Shown: positions 11,219 through 23,202 of the stretch, in pieces | How the letters are laid out: each line of letters begins with the position of its first letter | Numbering within the stretch: the stretch's first letter is position 1 | Assembly: GCA_022264855.1 (NCBI GenBank) | Contig: JABYQU010000073.1 | Coordinates: forward strand, 62,001-126,000 | DNA length: 64,000 nt | Direction of reading: 5' to 3' | Source of the DNA: Lenzites betulinus | Lineage: Eukaryota; Basidiomycota; Agaricomycetes; Polyporales; Polyporaceae | Program-made: the position numbers and the translations under genes | Notes under the pieces: model-generated | The model's input: the letters and a program-made list of their open reading frames with translations, nothing else | What the model was told of the DNA's origin: nothing | The model's database searches: none

Positions 11219-12803
11219 TCATTCAGGGGACGGCGTGGCAGCAGACGAACGTGCGGGTGTTGTGAAGGAACCTGTAGAGTGAGTGCTCATAGCGCCGTGT
11301 GCCTGGGGTGTTGCATGTTCTGTGGGGCCATGCGATGGGCTGCCGGGCTCACCGGGGTTGACGGCAGCGGCATTACGGACCGCCGATTCCATTCCTTCAT
11401 CTACCTCGTCCTGCACAGCGCTGGCCCCTGCAGATTCATCGACCACATCTTCGTAGTCGAAGTCGTCGCCATGGTCCTGGCGATCCTTCCTCAGGATGGC
11501 CTTGAAAAGGCTGAATTGCATGTAGCGATGGTGTAGTGAGCAATTGGCTGGCTCAGTAACATGCTGGAGACTGCGCAGACTTACCGGGCTAGCTTATCAG
11601 GTGTTGTCCCTTTCTTCCGCAATTGGCGCAGCCTCTCGTCGATTTTGGGCCAGTAGTGCTTCTCCGATGGATGCTTGAGGAAGACATTGCGCTAAGACAA
11701 CAACAGGCCGGTCAGATCGGCACAGAGGAAGCGAAATTGTTATGGCATACCCATAATGCGACACGGGCCATAACCGGGACGGTAACCCTGCAGGAGCTGC
11801 CATGTAAGATCTTCTCAGTCAGCTTGTAGATATTAGTGTGCTTGCGATGGTCTTCATCGGACACGCTCTTCTTGATCTGTAGGCACACATGGTGAGTTCG
11901 GCTCAGGGACTCGGATGATGAGAGCTGTTCGATTTGCGCATACCTCTTTTTTGGCGGCACCACGGACCTGCGTAATTATATCTTGGACCGTGTTTTTGAC
12001 CTTGTTCCAGTCGGCCGTGTTGTGTTCAAGGCCAGGAGGAACCCAGCCCATCCGCTTCACAATTGCCTGTAGATGTTCGCGTTGATGGCGCATCCGAGTC
12101 GGCGACATCAGCGCAATTCAGGAATATAATATAATATGCACTTACAAGCATATGATTAAGCGCAGCATCGCCTCTGTAGGCTGCCAGCTTGCTCGAAAAG
12201 AAGACAGCCTTGGAGTAGGAGACCAGGTTGGTCTGATATGCCACAGGCCGTATAGGTTAGTGCGACGTCTGGCGATAATAAATGGAAACCGTGACCATGA
12301 CGTACATGAAGATCCTCAGTGATTGTGAAGGATGGCTGTGAAACGATGATTTTCTCGAGCCGGTGCTCCATTGCAAGCAGGCGGCCGTATATCTTGATAT
12401 TCTGAATACTCAAGGTCTCCTAATAACGCCATATAAAGTGACCACCGCTGTCAACTAAGAGCAGAAAGCAGTGGCATGGCGGACTTACGCAAGCGAAGTC
12501 CTGCAGTTCGCGCCTCTGTTCTGTACGTAGCTTCTTCTGTGAAGCGAACCGATCTGCAGCGGCGGTGAGGTTTTGATTTGGATGGCGCAGAACCATGCCT
12601 GTAGCAGGCGTCGCTCCTGGAGTGGTGGCAGCTGCTTCGTTCTCTTCGAAGTCGCTGGCGAGACCTGCGTCGGTTGCGGTGCGCTTGTGGCCGCGACTTC
12701 CAAAAGGAGTGGGTGTGGTTGGGCCGGCGGGTGAGCTCGGTCGGTCAATGACATCATCCAAGTTGCCCCAGAATTCATCGTCACTGCCAGAATGGTCGGA
12801 CAT
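11219..12803 (-). CDS. Intact 387-aa companion protein of unknown function
   Basis: Seven exons join in frame: 12803-12489, 12419-12306, 12232-12146, 12066-11944, 11876-11751, 11691-11585 and 11510-11219. They total 1164 nt with no internal stop, and all introns are GT-AG. The start MSDHSGSDDEFWGNLDD is acidic and is followed by a Pro/Thr-rich linker. A mostly helical middle includes LRTEQRRELQDF, IYGRLLAMEHRLEKIIVSQ, KAVFFSSKLAAYRGDAALNH and KHPSEKHYWPKIDERL. The tail is acidic and Ser/Thr-rich. No catalytic motif is visible. From memory it belongs to an uncharacterised family that recurs in agaricomycete genomes near transposase-like genes. It sits between the dioxygenase-like gene and the transposase-like gene. 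It is transcribed divergently from the latter, with 274 bp between start codons. Being intact while a neighbour carries a stop suggests recent mobility or selection. Confidence 0.7.
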
Positions 12804-13077
12804 GATCAACAACGTGTGGCTCAGAGGTGGCGATGGAAGAAGGGAGGGAAGAGAATAGAAGTGGCCTGAAAGCGTGCGCGGGTTATGACTGTTTGGAATT
12901 TATTACGCTTTGACGAGGGAAGCCGCAATTGTCTTAGTGGCTCATCAGCCACCAAGCGCACCACATTGTTCGCTCTGAGTGCAGGCCTGGCGACTGATTT
13001 GATTGTTCATTCCCTCAACACCTCACGGTCATTTTGGCCCACTGCTGAACGCTGAACGTGACACTTAACACTGTGAG
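12804..13077. promoter_or_regulatory. Divergent promoter region of companion and transposase-like genes
   Basis: Only 274 bp separate the start codons of the minus-strand companion gene (12803) and the plus-strand transposase-like gene (13078). A shared bidirectional promoter is therefore likely. No clear TATA box was seen. Confidence 0.4.
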
Positions 13078-16000
13078 ATGGGTCGTCAACGCAAGGCCTT
13101 ACCTTCGTGTGCGTCAATACTTACTTTGAATTTGAACATACCTGAATTGAGACGTTATTCTGTGCAGGTTTCCAAGAGGCAGATAATGGGCAGCTGTTCT
13201 GTATTCCATGTCAGCTTAACCTAAAGAAGGAGAGCATGGCTGGGCACCTTAAGTCGACGAAGCACCAGAACTCCTTGGAGCTCCACCAGTCCATGCTGCT
13301 GGAGGCAAATCGGTTGCGAGCACAGGTGGAAGAAGAGCAAAATAATCGAAACAGTATAGAGTACGCCCGGCTTCAAGCACAGGAGGGACGACCCCAGGCA
13401 AGCAGTGGCCGAGGTCTAGAAGCAGCGACCTCGGGGGTGACGGGAGCTCAGAAGCCGCATGCTGAAAACGATCTGTGGGAGCAATTCATCCAGGATGGTG
13501 CCGACTTTACGATGGATGATGGGGGAGTTGGCGACGCTGAGAAGCAGCGAGCACGTCTCAATGAGGAGATGGAGGTGTTTGGCGCCTGGGATGCTGCGCG
13601 CACGGCTCGCGATTTAGGTTTCCCTTTTGGGCAAGAGCTTTCCGCGCAAGATGACGATCCCCTGGGGCTTGGAGAGATTGCTGAAGAAGACGCGTTTCTG
13701 GCCGACCTTCTTTCACAGAATGCCTGTATGTTAATCTATCTCCTGTGCACGTATTAAATGCTAATAACTTGTAGCGCTTAATCAATCTGACCCCCGGAGT
13801 AATCTTGGCAACGTTCAAGATTCAGACTTGGATGGGAATCAGGCAAACAGACGTTCAGACTCCTTGCTCGCCTCAGATCCTCATGCTGAAAGCTACCCAT
13901 ACCCAAATTACCCAGTATGCGCTTCTTTCATATTTAATAGAACTCATACTAACGACACTATTTGGGTGTTAAGACCTTCCTCGTTGATACTCTTGATCAC
14001 CTACTTCGCATACCTATCCCCGACTCTCTCATGCGACTTTTCCTTTATGTCCTCCGTGAGTGCGGGGTGAAGGGAGTCCCTTCATTTGAAGGATTTCGGA
14101 AGATTCAAGCACAGCTACGCGAGAGGTGTGGCGTACCAACGATGCCGTGCAAGTCGCCCAGAGGGAACGTGTTTTGGATGGTGGACCCTCGTGCCGTGCT
14201 TGCCAAGGTACGCCAAATATATATTGAGTGTCTTGATGCATTTACGATGTAATGTATAGGATTGGTCGAGTCCCGAAGTCCGACCGCATCTGCATGTCTA
14301 TCCTGAGATCCCGGATGGGCCCATCTCTGAGGTTTGGCACACTGAGAAATGGCACTCGGGCCTTGATCTGTCCATGCTCAGCCCAATGTATGATGCTGGG
14401 GACCGTCATTACTATGTCAATGAACTGGCCCAGCTGCGTGATGGGCAGCTTGTAATTCCTATGCGCTGGGTTGTCAGTCACGGCGAGCTATATGCAGACA
14501 TGCATTACGTTTCCTTGGACCCATCGGTATGTTCACATTATATGTCTCGGCTCGATAGACCTCATACAGAACCGTATCTGACTCCACATTTAGGGTGTAG
14601 CGTCCTACGACCCTCAGAAGACGAGCCTCGTACCGGCACATCGTCTCGCAGCAAACTACTTTGATCTTGAAGCGGAACAGAAGATCCCCAAATGGACAGG
14701 TGTGCATTGTATTCTAACCTATGTGGATGGCATGTGTTGATAAATTGACTCTGCAGATGCCTCGCCACCGCCCACGATGCCCAATCCCTTGCGTGATATT
14801 GCTGAAGGGGAGCCACTTTACTCCTCCTTCGTCAATCACTTCGTCGACGACGTCTCTGGAAATCGCTCGAAGTCCTGGAACAAGCACATCAATACATATA
14901 TCACTCATGCAAACCTTCCTCGAAAGCTTTTACAGCAGGAAGCACATATTCATTTCGTTAGCACGTCACCGCATGCAACTGCCGCTGAGCAGTTCCTCGA
15001 CTTCAAGCGAGTTGTAGTGTAAGTGTTAATACGAGTCTTGTTGTTGTACTCACAGCTTCATGAACTTCTGAGATTGCAGGTCCACACACAGCAAACCTGT
15101 ACGAGTGGTTGACGCCATGACAAACCGTCCTGCTCGATTTCGAGTGTTTGTGCATGCTGAGCCATCCGATAACCCAATGCAAAGTGAGATATCGTCTCAT
15201 ATTGGTGGCAATGGGAATCTTCTGTGTCGTAAATGTGAAGCTGGTGGTACAACGGTGGAGAAGACCACGGATGAGGGTTTCCATTCGTTATTCACGGTAA
15301 CATGTCATGTTGCTCGTTGTGTTTCAATCTCAGATACTAACAGCTCTTCAGCCAGGCAAAGGTCGTCAAAAAGCGAATGTTTTAGATACCCTCAAGGAGC
15401 AAGTTAAGCTCGCGTGTCTCGGCGTGGAGAGTAAGGTGCGCGCGAAGCAAACTGAGACTGGCGTCAAGGATCCATTCACCGAACACACAATCGGTGAACT
15501 TATTCAACGTGCACGAGAGGAAAAGAAGGCCAGTCCTCATCGAACCCGGGAAGAGATTCAACAAGAACTCCTTGTTTGGGTCGATGCGCACCCTGATGTT
15601 GTATACAGCCCATTCCTCACCATGCCTGGTATGCACTGTCGCACTACCCAGTAGTATCTGTACACTAATCTTTATTATATGTTAGGCCTTGATCCGACTA
15701 AGGACACACCTATCGAAATCCTTCATACCATCCTCCTCGGGGTCGTCAAGTATGCATGGCACTGGACCCACACCTCCTGGAACACATCCCAGAAGGCCAT
15801 GTATGCGCTTCGCCTTCAAGCAACCAACACCGATGGACTCTCGATCCATGCCATACGTGCTAACTACATTATCCAGTATGCGAACTCTCTCATCGGTCGC
15901 CAGCTCAAGACAGTCGCCCAAACAACCGCCTTTCACGTGCAGGATATCCTTCCCCCTCTCCAGTTCAAGCTTTGGTTAGCTATCGGCGAACTGACAGCCC

Positions 16001-17539
16001 TTATATGGTTTCCGGAGATCAATGACATGAAGACGTACAAGGTATATTTCATTGCGGCTTTAGGTTTGCACCAATGACAACGTTCATCACTATATTGTAT
16101 AGGCAGATCTCACCGTCGCTATTGCAAATGTCCTTGACATTTTTGCAGACATTGACCCCTCTAAGATCATCGAGAAGGTGAAACTTCATGTTCTCTCTCA
16201 CGGGATCGAAGACGTTTCTCGCTTTGGTCCGCTCATCGGCATGTGCACCGAGGGATTTGAGTCGTTCAACGGGGTGTTCCGCAACGCATCGATCCACTCC
16301 AATCACATCGCACCTAGTCGGGACATAGCACAACAATTGGCCGACCACGAAGCACACAAACACCGACTGATGGGCGGGAAGTGGCAGGGCCCTAACGGAG
16401 ACTGGGTCCATGCCGGCACCCGTGTTCGCGACTTCCTCCGGAATCATCCAACCTGGCAGCATCTCTTTGGCTGGTCATGCACTCCGCCCCCCACCCCAGG
16501 CTCATTCAAGCTTGTTGCGATCCCCGTGGGACAGAGAGCGCGCCCAAGCATTAGGCTCAGTGCGACCAATGCCCACCATGCCCTCAATGTATCGGAGTAC
16601 TCACTTACGTCCACATGGACCCCATGCCGGAACGTTGTCTCAGGCGCGGCAGATATTTGTATCAAAGGCTCATGGGTGTGTGCACGTTCACCTATCAATG
16701 TAGGTGCATTCGTGAGCTCGACAATACATGCACACTGATTTACCTCTTCCCATGCACATTTTCAGCCGTCGACACAAGTCATTGGTCGCATAGACGCACT
16801 ACTTGCAGACTCGGACTCCAACAACGCCGCCATCATCATCTTGGACCTATTTGAGGTTGCGTCAACACGGCACCCTCACCTCAATATGCCATGGCTGGTC
16901 CGGCGGCAGGACGAGCCATCATATGCTATTGTCAAGATCACTGTAAGCCCATACTTTGCACCTACTGCTTCGGATACTCACATCCTATCGGGCCAGGACA
17001 TCCACTTCTCCTTCAACGTTCAACATGACTGCTTCGCTGCCGGTTGTGCAGCGACAGGCGAGCGTAACACTCGTCAAGAGCGTGTTGAATCCTCGGTGCG
17101 AGAGAAATTCATTGAGCATCAGTTGAACGTTCATCGCTACATCATCAACCTCCATTCGCTACACAACCCGCATCTCATCCGATCCATTCTTCCACGCGAG
17201 CTTGTCGCACCCGTACCGCACTTCAGCGACCGACATAGCGAACATTGCCGACTTGCCCAAGTTCTCCGGGATGCTCAATGCAAGAAGCAGATCGCTGCCG
17301 CTGCACGCAAGGCCGCAAAGGAGCCGGCGAAGGCAGGACCGGCAGCGGCCACTACACAGGCTACTGAGGGCGGTACTAATCCAGATGGTCCTACTGGTGT
17401 AGTCTCTTCCGACAGTCCTAGTCCTGACAAGGATCAGCAAGATGACGAAGGAAGTAACCGACAACAGAGCGAGAGTGTGTCGCGACCAGGGAAGCGGCGA
17501 CGTGTGGAAGTCGATGAAGCGCGAACCGGAGCTATATAG
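13078..17539 (+). CDS. Large zinc-finger transposase-like protein, intact
   Basis: About a dozen exons splice into a single protein of well over 1200 residues with no stop. The first exon, 13078-13108, joins to 13168 to create [20 protein letters not shown]. The N-terminus has a C2H2-type finger: FCIPCQLN followed by [14 protein letters not shown]-x2-C then H-x5-H. The middle contains [36 protein letters not shown] and [20 protein letters not shown], a second Cys pair. The C-terminal third has [57 protein letters not shown] and NVQHDC. The tail is rich in Lys/Arg and ends with a nuclear-localisation-like GKRRRVEVD. These segments match, from memory, an abundant uncharacterised agaricomycete family considered transposon-derived. 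I cannot say whether it is KDZ, CACTA-like or a separate class, and the catalytic acidic residues were not assigned. Its neighbours are the companion gene and the TET/JBP-like gene. Confidence 0.65.
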
Positions 17540-18266
17540 TATCTTCAGTATTTCCATCAATCTAGTTTGTATTGTGCATTTACCACCTCTTGACCATATA
17601 CATTGCGCCAGACAACAGATTGAGCCATCATAAGTGCGCCGTTCAGTACAAGTGTGGTCGTGTCGCCTACCAAAGACTCAGGCGCCTACCGCAGCTAGTT
17701 GAGCGCCTGTAAATGGGTAACAGTCCCTGTCACGTTGAATTGTCGGGCGCGTCCCCTTACTCTTATCACACTGAGACATAGTTATTTGGGTATGGATGAT
17801 GTATAAACCTTGGCTAGAAATTGTTTTTGGACCGTCAATATCCCATATAACGTCTATAAGAAGAATGGCTAAAGTCACACCCGCGTGACGATGAGCCACT
17901 CAAGCGCTCAAAGTTACCGTGACTGCGTCGACTTATCTTTGCCCCTCTCAGGCTCTGTTTGGATGCTCAAGCGCTCACGCTGAATGGAATAACATCTGGG
18001 ACGAAGGCGGTATCTGGTTGTTTGTCAGCTGGGTCACCACCTATCTACAACACATGTACCCAGGCCAAAACTCGTCACCATCCATCCCTGTACCGGACAT
18101 CTCGACCATCCGGATTCCACCTGCACATCCCATCTGGCCCCAACATATCCGTCAGCGGGGATCCAGCTGCACTTGTCAGCCAGACTGACAGGCTCTACAC
18201 AGCTGCATTCAGGCGGCGCTCAGATCGGCGCGCAGCCATGGATTCCCTGGGGCGCTCGCCTGGAGG
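17540..18266. other. Intergenic region with possible upstream exons
   Basis: The region follows the stop of the transposase-like gene. A frame from about 17959 rich in Pro, Ser and Thr (ISVSGDPAALVSQTDRLYTA near 18135) might be an N-terminal exon of the gene starting near 18267, but the join is not clear. No terminal inverted repeat was recognised here. Confidence 0.3.
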
Positions 18267-19794
18267 ATGCCTCTCCCCAAGTTGGCGGTGTATAGTGCAC
18301 AGCTGGCTCAACTATGGCCTGCAGTCACAGCCCAGAAGGAGCGCGTCAAGTTCCTCAATCTACAACTGTCTATGATGCAGAGCGAGTTGATGCTCGCCGT
18401 CACTGCAGCGTGGACTTGGGTTGATATCGACATCCCGAGCATGTGCTATGCGATCCTTCAGAAGAAAGGTTTGTGCAATATCATTTGCCAAGCAATAGGA
18501 CTTATACGTTCACAGTTAACAGAAATGAAGTCAACAAGTGGCTCTTCGACCTCGTCGCAGCAATACGGGGTCATTTCAACACTCGACAGCCAGTCAACCT
18601 AGTCTCAGCTGACTATGGCATCGCACTCGCATCCCCAGTGACCTACACCTTGAAGACTCGCGGGCGTCCTCCTACCGGTCCTGGCTTGAATGCCGAGATC
18701 GTCTCCACCATTCGCAAGGTTCTGCTCTGCTGGCTCAACTTTCCCAGCAACCAGTCTCAGCTGCAGGCGGCGTTCATTCGTGAGCTCCTCTCTAATATCA
18801 ACAACCTCGACATTCTCCTTCTCCCTGGTGTGTTCGACGCCTTCAATCACGTTCGGAAGACCTGTTTTCCCTCGGGCTCTACCCGTGCAGATCTGAAGCA
18901 CTTTGTTGAAGATCTCAAGGTGCAGCCGCTCTGTCACATGGACTCATCTGCCTCAAAGCTTATGGCCGAGATATCAAAGCAACTGGAACATTACCGAGCA
19001 CAGTGGAGACTTATGGGTGCCCGCTCTCAGCTGAATCGTGAGTTAATATACGGTTCTTTTCAATCAAAGTCTTACTGTCCATTTTGGAATCGTTAGCTGG
19101 CCTGATAGCACCCTACGACCGAACCGGGTTGGACGCACGAGTGCAACCTGCAGCCGACCAACTAGTCAACTATCTCCGAGAACTGCTCCCTCTTCTGTCA
19201 CCTCCTCTACCCGAGAAGTTATCTGAGTTGCAGCAGCATATCGCTGGAAACCCCAACTGGCTCCTCCCATTTCGACAACTTGCACCAGAAGTTCGTAACG
19301 CGTTCCGCTCAACAGGCATTCTGCATCCCAGCAACATCAACAAGCCTGGTGCTATCACATGTCTCTGGTGCTTCAGGGGTATCTGGTATCGCACCCGCTT
19401 CTCAGCCGAACACTCCGAGTCCATGTTGTTCAGCTCTTGCGATGAGTAGTTAGAGACCTACAACACACTTTGCAAGGACCCTCAGATCGTTCTCTTCAAC
19501 CAGGGGAAGGATCGCTACTTCTGCAACAGTAGGGCCTATGGTCAGGCAACCGGTCGAAACGTCAAGCATGCCAGGATGTACTTCAACCAGGAGAAATCTT
19601 GGCTGAAGTTTTTCGAGGGGAAGGACTCCGTGTTCAAGCTGGGATACGTGGAGGCTTTTCAGTTTCTGCAGAGGAAGGACACGATGGGGAGGAAGTTTCT
19701 TCCTGAACTTGGCACTTTGACTGGCATTATGGTGTTTGATGTTATTATGTTTGAGCATACTCTTTGCAAGTTTCAGCAGTTCCGTCATAGCTAG
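18267..19794 (+). pseudogene. Uncharacterised gene with in-frame TAG
   Basis: Exons joined by introns at about 18468-18521 and 19039-19096 give a helical protein. It starts MPLPKLAVYSAQLAQLWPAV and contains VNKWLFDLVAAIRGHFNTRQ, LLLPGVFDAFNHVRKTCFPS and KLMAEISKQLEHYRAQWRLM. A TAG at 19447-19449 stops the frame after SESMLFSSCDE. The same frame resumes at once (LETYNTLCKDPQIVLFNQGK) and stays open to 19794 with good protein-like character, including MYFNQEKSWLKFFEGKDSVF. The TAG is therefore likely a nonsense mutation rather than the true end. I do not recognise the family. It ends tail to tail with a minus-strand gene at 19820-20860. Confidence 0.5.
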
Positions 19795-19819
19795 TCGCAT
19801 TCTTTACGTACATATTTCT

Positions 19820-20860
19820 TATTGATACTGAACATTGGCTGCACAGATATACGAGGCGCATGCAGTGACATTGTACGACATGTAGGATATACAGATGTAT
19901 ACAACTACTTGGGAGTTGAGGTGCTGGCAGCCGAGTTCTGCGGATACAATGACAAGTGTTTGAAACGTTGCTGAGAAGCCTCTACAACCAGCGTCTAGTT
20001 CTTCCTTGCCATAGCCCACCTTTTGCTTCACCTTCTTGAGTGGAGACACCAACTGCGTACTGAGGTTTTTGATAGCAGAGAGATTATAGTCCTAGTAGAA
20101 AATTAGAGCTGAACTAATCTATTGATTGAAGACATACCAAGTGGACAATGCGGTCAAGAACGCACACTGCATGTAGCTTTGGCAAAAAGATATGCAAATT
20201 TGGCAGATGTCAGGTATCGATTGCCAAATGACACCGCAAGGTGATTGTGAGTGCGTTCTGGCTGCCAAGGACGAAGCATATACCCCGCTAGATAGGTCTG
20301 AAAGCGATGGTATATGGCCAACATAGCCAACGTCGCATTCTCAAATTGCTCAGATCCAAGACCAGTCAAGGTTACCGACTGTCGAAGGTCAATAAGGTGG
20401 TTTGTATTCGCAGGGATTCTAATATCAGATCCAGATGTTAGTGGTATAGGCCAGTAAACATAAATAATACCCACTGATTGCGCCAAAGTGGTGGCAGATT
20501 GGTTTGAACAAGAAAGCCTTGCATATTTAGCACAAGTTCCTCTGGTGGTACCGCAGGATTGGCACATGCTTGAACAAGGAGAACTCCCTGGCTATTAGGG
20601 AGCTCAAGGAACTCTGTAGAAGTAGCCAACTTGGAAGGCTTTACGCAATAATCAATATATTGTAAATAGATAAAAGCTTAAGAACAAACTTACATCCTTT
20701 AGCATCGCCAGCTGAACAGATCCAAACTTTGTGGTTTGCTCCGTCATACACTGCATAAGAATGGACTCTAAAAGGCTCTTAGCACAGAGATAAACAAAGT
20801 GGAAACTTAGAGCTGACGGTATTTGGGAACATCAGAGTGAAGTTGGGTGAGAAAGGACAT
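19820..20860 (-). pseudogene. Uncharacterised multi-exon gene, probable frameshift
   Basis: Starting at ATG 20860 the exons give MSFLTQLHSDVPKYQSILMQ, then SVQLAMLKDPSKLATSTEFL, ELPNSQGVLLVQACANPAVP and NLPPLWRNQIPANTNHLIDL, with three clean GT-AG introns. The intron between WRNQ and IPANT joins a split CAA codon. The frame then runs through SEQFENATLAMLAIYHRFQT and reaches a stop at 20154. A different frame close by (CVLDRIVHL) continues through an intron at about 20092-20138 into DYNLSAIKNLSTQLVSPLKK. A one- or two-base frameshift near 20180 is therefore likely. I do not recognise the family or function. It converges on the gene ending at 19794. Confidence 0.5.
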
Positions 20861-21369
20861 GATGGTGAATATAGACCAAATATTTTCCAGATAGTTGAGT
20901 CAACAACTGGGTAAATATGTGGCACTTTGTCCAATTAATCACCCTGTATTCATCCCATATTTCACTCATGAACGGGCCAAATGCTCGCTTGCCTGCTCAT
21001 TTGCCCTCCTTGCCTGCTGCAGTGCTGCACATGCACGCTCAACCTTGCGCACAATAGAACTGTAACATATGGCACCCAGAGATAAGCATCAAATGATAGA
21101 GTTTACACAACCCAGATGGGCTACATCATGACACCGGAGATCCCGGCACAAACCGTATACAATACAGAGCATACCTCATTTGTATTGCTTCGGCCATGTA
21201 ATGAAGCATGTGCAGCCGCTGACAGTGTATGTCCTGTGAATGACAAGTTGGCGTCATGGTTGTAGTTAGTCTTGGTCTGAATGATCCATGAGGTCCATGT
21301 ACCCATTAAAGCCGCGGTTGGTCTGCCACCAGTCAATAGCGGGCCACCCTACCCACATCTCCTCCTCCT
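20861..21369. other. Divergent intergenic region
   Basis: This stretch separates the start codons of the minus-strand gene at 20860 and the plus-strand gene at 21370, so it probably holds both promoters. No obvious repeats, TATA box or RNA gene were seen. Confidence 0.4.
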
Positions 21370-23138
21370 ATGGATGCCTCCCGGAATACCAACCAGCCCG
21401 CCCCAGTGACACATGACCCACCAACACCAATTGACACCGAGGAGCACCGTTAAGACGTCCTCGCTTGTTGTCATTGAGCACATCTACTGCAGCCACATCA
21501 CGCGCTCAGACACCTTCAATGACGTGGCCAGCCGGGTACATGAACCCGTATCCTCAGGGAGACCTAGCCAGTGCAATCAATGCTTTCAACAGGGGGGGTG
21601 GCATCAGAGGAAAGGGTGGACGTACAGCTGGGAATTGTGGTGATACGCCGGTCACATCAGGCGGCGCTACCCCTGGAGGGCTTGCTCGCATGGCAGTTGC
21701 AGGTGCGAGGATGACTGGAAACACAACAGCAACGCCGGAGGGGGGTACTAGAACATGGGGAGGTAGCGGTGAGTCATGGTTACGAGCAGAGCAGCAAATA
21801 TATAGCAAAACTCACACACTTGTGTGATTAGGTATGTCTGCAAAGGGCATCAGCGACCAGCTTACATCGCTCCACCATCGCATGGACAGCCTGAAGATCC
21901 AGGTGCAGGAGATCTCTACAGGACAGGAGGGTGACATTGGGCGGCTGTCAGAGACCATCGACAGCGCTACCAAGAACATCGACGAAATGACGGAGGCCAT
22001 TACAGCGCATGGTGATCGCCTGGCCATTGTCGAGGGGGCCTTACGTGTTGTACTTGAACGCCTCACATCAGTTGAGCACCATGTACAGCAGCTCACTGAT
22101 GGGATTGTTGGCGGTGATGAGATTGGCTCAGCAGCTGCGGCCGTGCCATCAAAGTTGTTTGCTGTCAAAAAGAACGCACTACAGGTCAGTTTCTGCAGAC
22201 ATATAGCTAGAGTCTGATTTCTCACTGTCTCTATATGCACAGGGAGTGGTGCGGGTATGCCTTAAAGCCTTCATGGAGATAACCGACTCTGAAGCACTGC
22301 CAAAGCCGCTTGTAAATGGTCAGTTCTGGGAGGCGACAACGATCACAGACCCTAGATCAGGGGAGGTGGTACCTTCACGTTGTCTACGACCGAGGTGGGA
22401 TAGGCCTTGGGGTGAGAATGAGAGTGCCTGGCTCTTAGATGTCATACACCGGATCAAGCAGAGCGGGCATAAGTACACTGACCACAACTTTGAAGTGGTA
22501 ACTCACGAGCAGATGAAGAAGGCGGTAGAGAGCGTATGGAAGACATTCATCAAGCGATGGGCAGGGCAGAATACGACACAGGTGAAGAAGGACGAGAAGA
22601 GTGCCTTGAACAAGAAAAATCAGCGTAAAGTTGTGGTGCGTGCCATGACGTGCCGATATGAACAAGCATGCTTACCATGGCTGGCGATCTTGCAAATCAC
22701 AGAAGGCGATTGAAGCGTCCAGAGATTCGTGCTCACATGGCGGTCTATAATGTGCAGACAAACACGCTTCTCGCTAAACTGGACACACACGTCGAGGCTG
22801 AACGTATCAGAAATGAGAAGAAGACGAAGGGAGGGGTGCACATACCAAGACATCAGGGAGCCCCCCGTACCAGCTCTGAGTTACCGTTGCTCCGTGGTGC
22901 CAAGCTCAACAACATACGCATCCCACGCAGCATGATACACAAAGACTGGCTTGCCAGCGTGAAAGGCAAGCAACAAGATAACAGTACCTTCTTAGATGAT
23001 GATAGTGACGGGCAAGACTCAAACAAGGACGAGCAGGAAGGGAACATGCATGAGGGAGAGGACAGGGAGGAGGAAATGCTAGGAGCCCAAGAAGCTGCTG
23101 GCGGCGATGGTGATGGTGAGAACTTGGGTGGCGAATGA
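21370..23138 (+). CDS. Uncharacterised transposon-associated protein with coiled coil
   Basis: Exon 1 starts MDASRNTNQPAPVTHDPPTP and splices (GTTAAG donor at about 21451) into a Gly/Thr-rich segment ending TRTWGGS at about 21770. Exon 3 begins GMSAKGISDQLTSLHHRMDS and forms a long heptad-rich coiled coil up to VQQLTDG, suggesting oligomerisation. Exon 4 (from about 22243) has GVVRVCLKAFMEITDSEALP, then LRPRWDRPWGENESAWLLDV. The last exon is basic, then strongly acidic, ending GGDGDGENLGGE at 23138. The donor of the last intron near 22630 is uncertain. The fourth exon resembles, from memory, a small family frequent in agaricomycete repeat regions. Catalytic residues are not visible, so a structural or DNA-binding role is only a guess. 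Confidence 0.55.
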
Positions 23139-23202
23139 TGAACACTGGCAGGGTGGGTGGGCGAGACGGTATACATGTGATGTTGAAGCACGAGGTGCCT
23201 TA

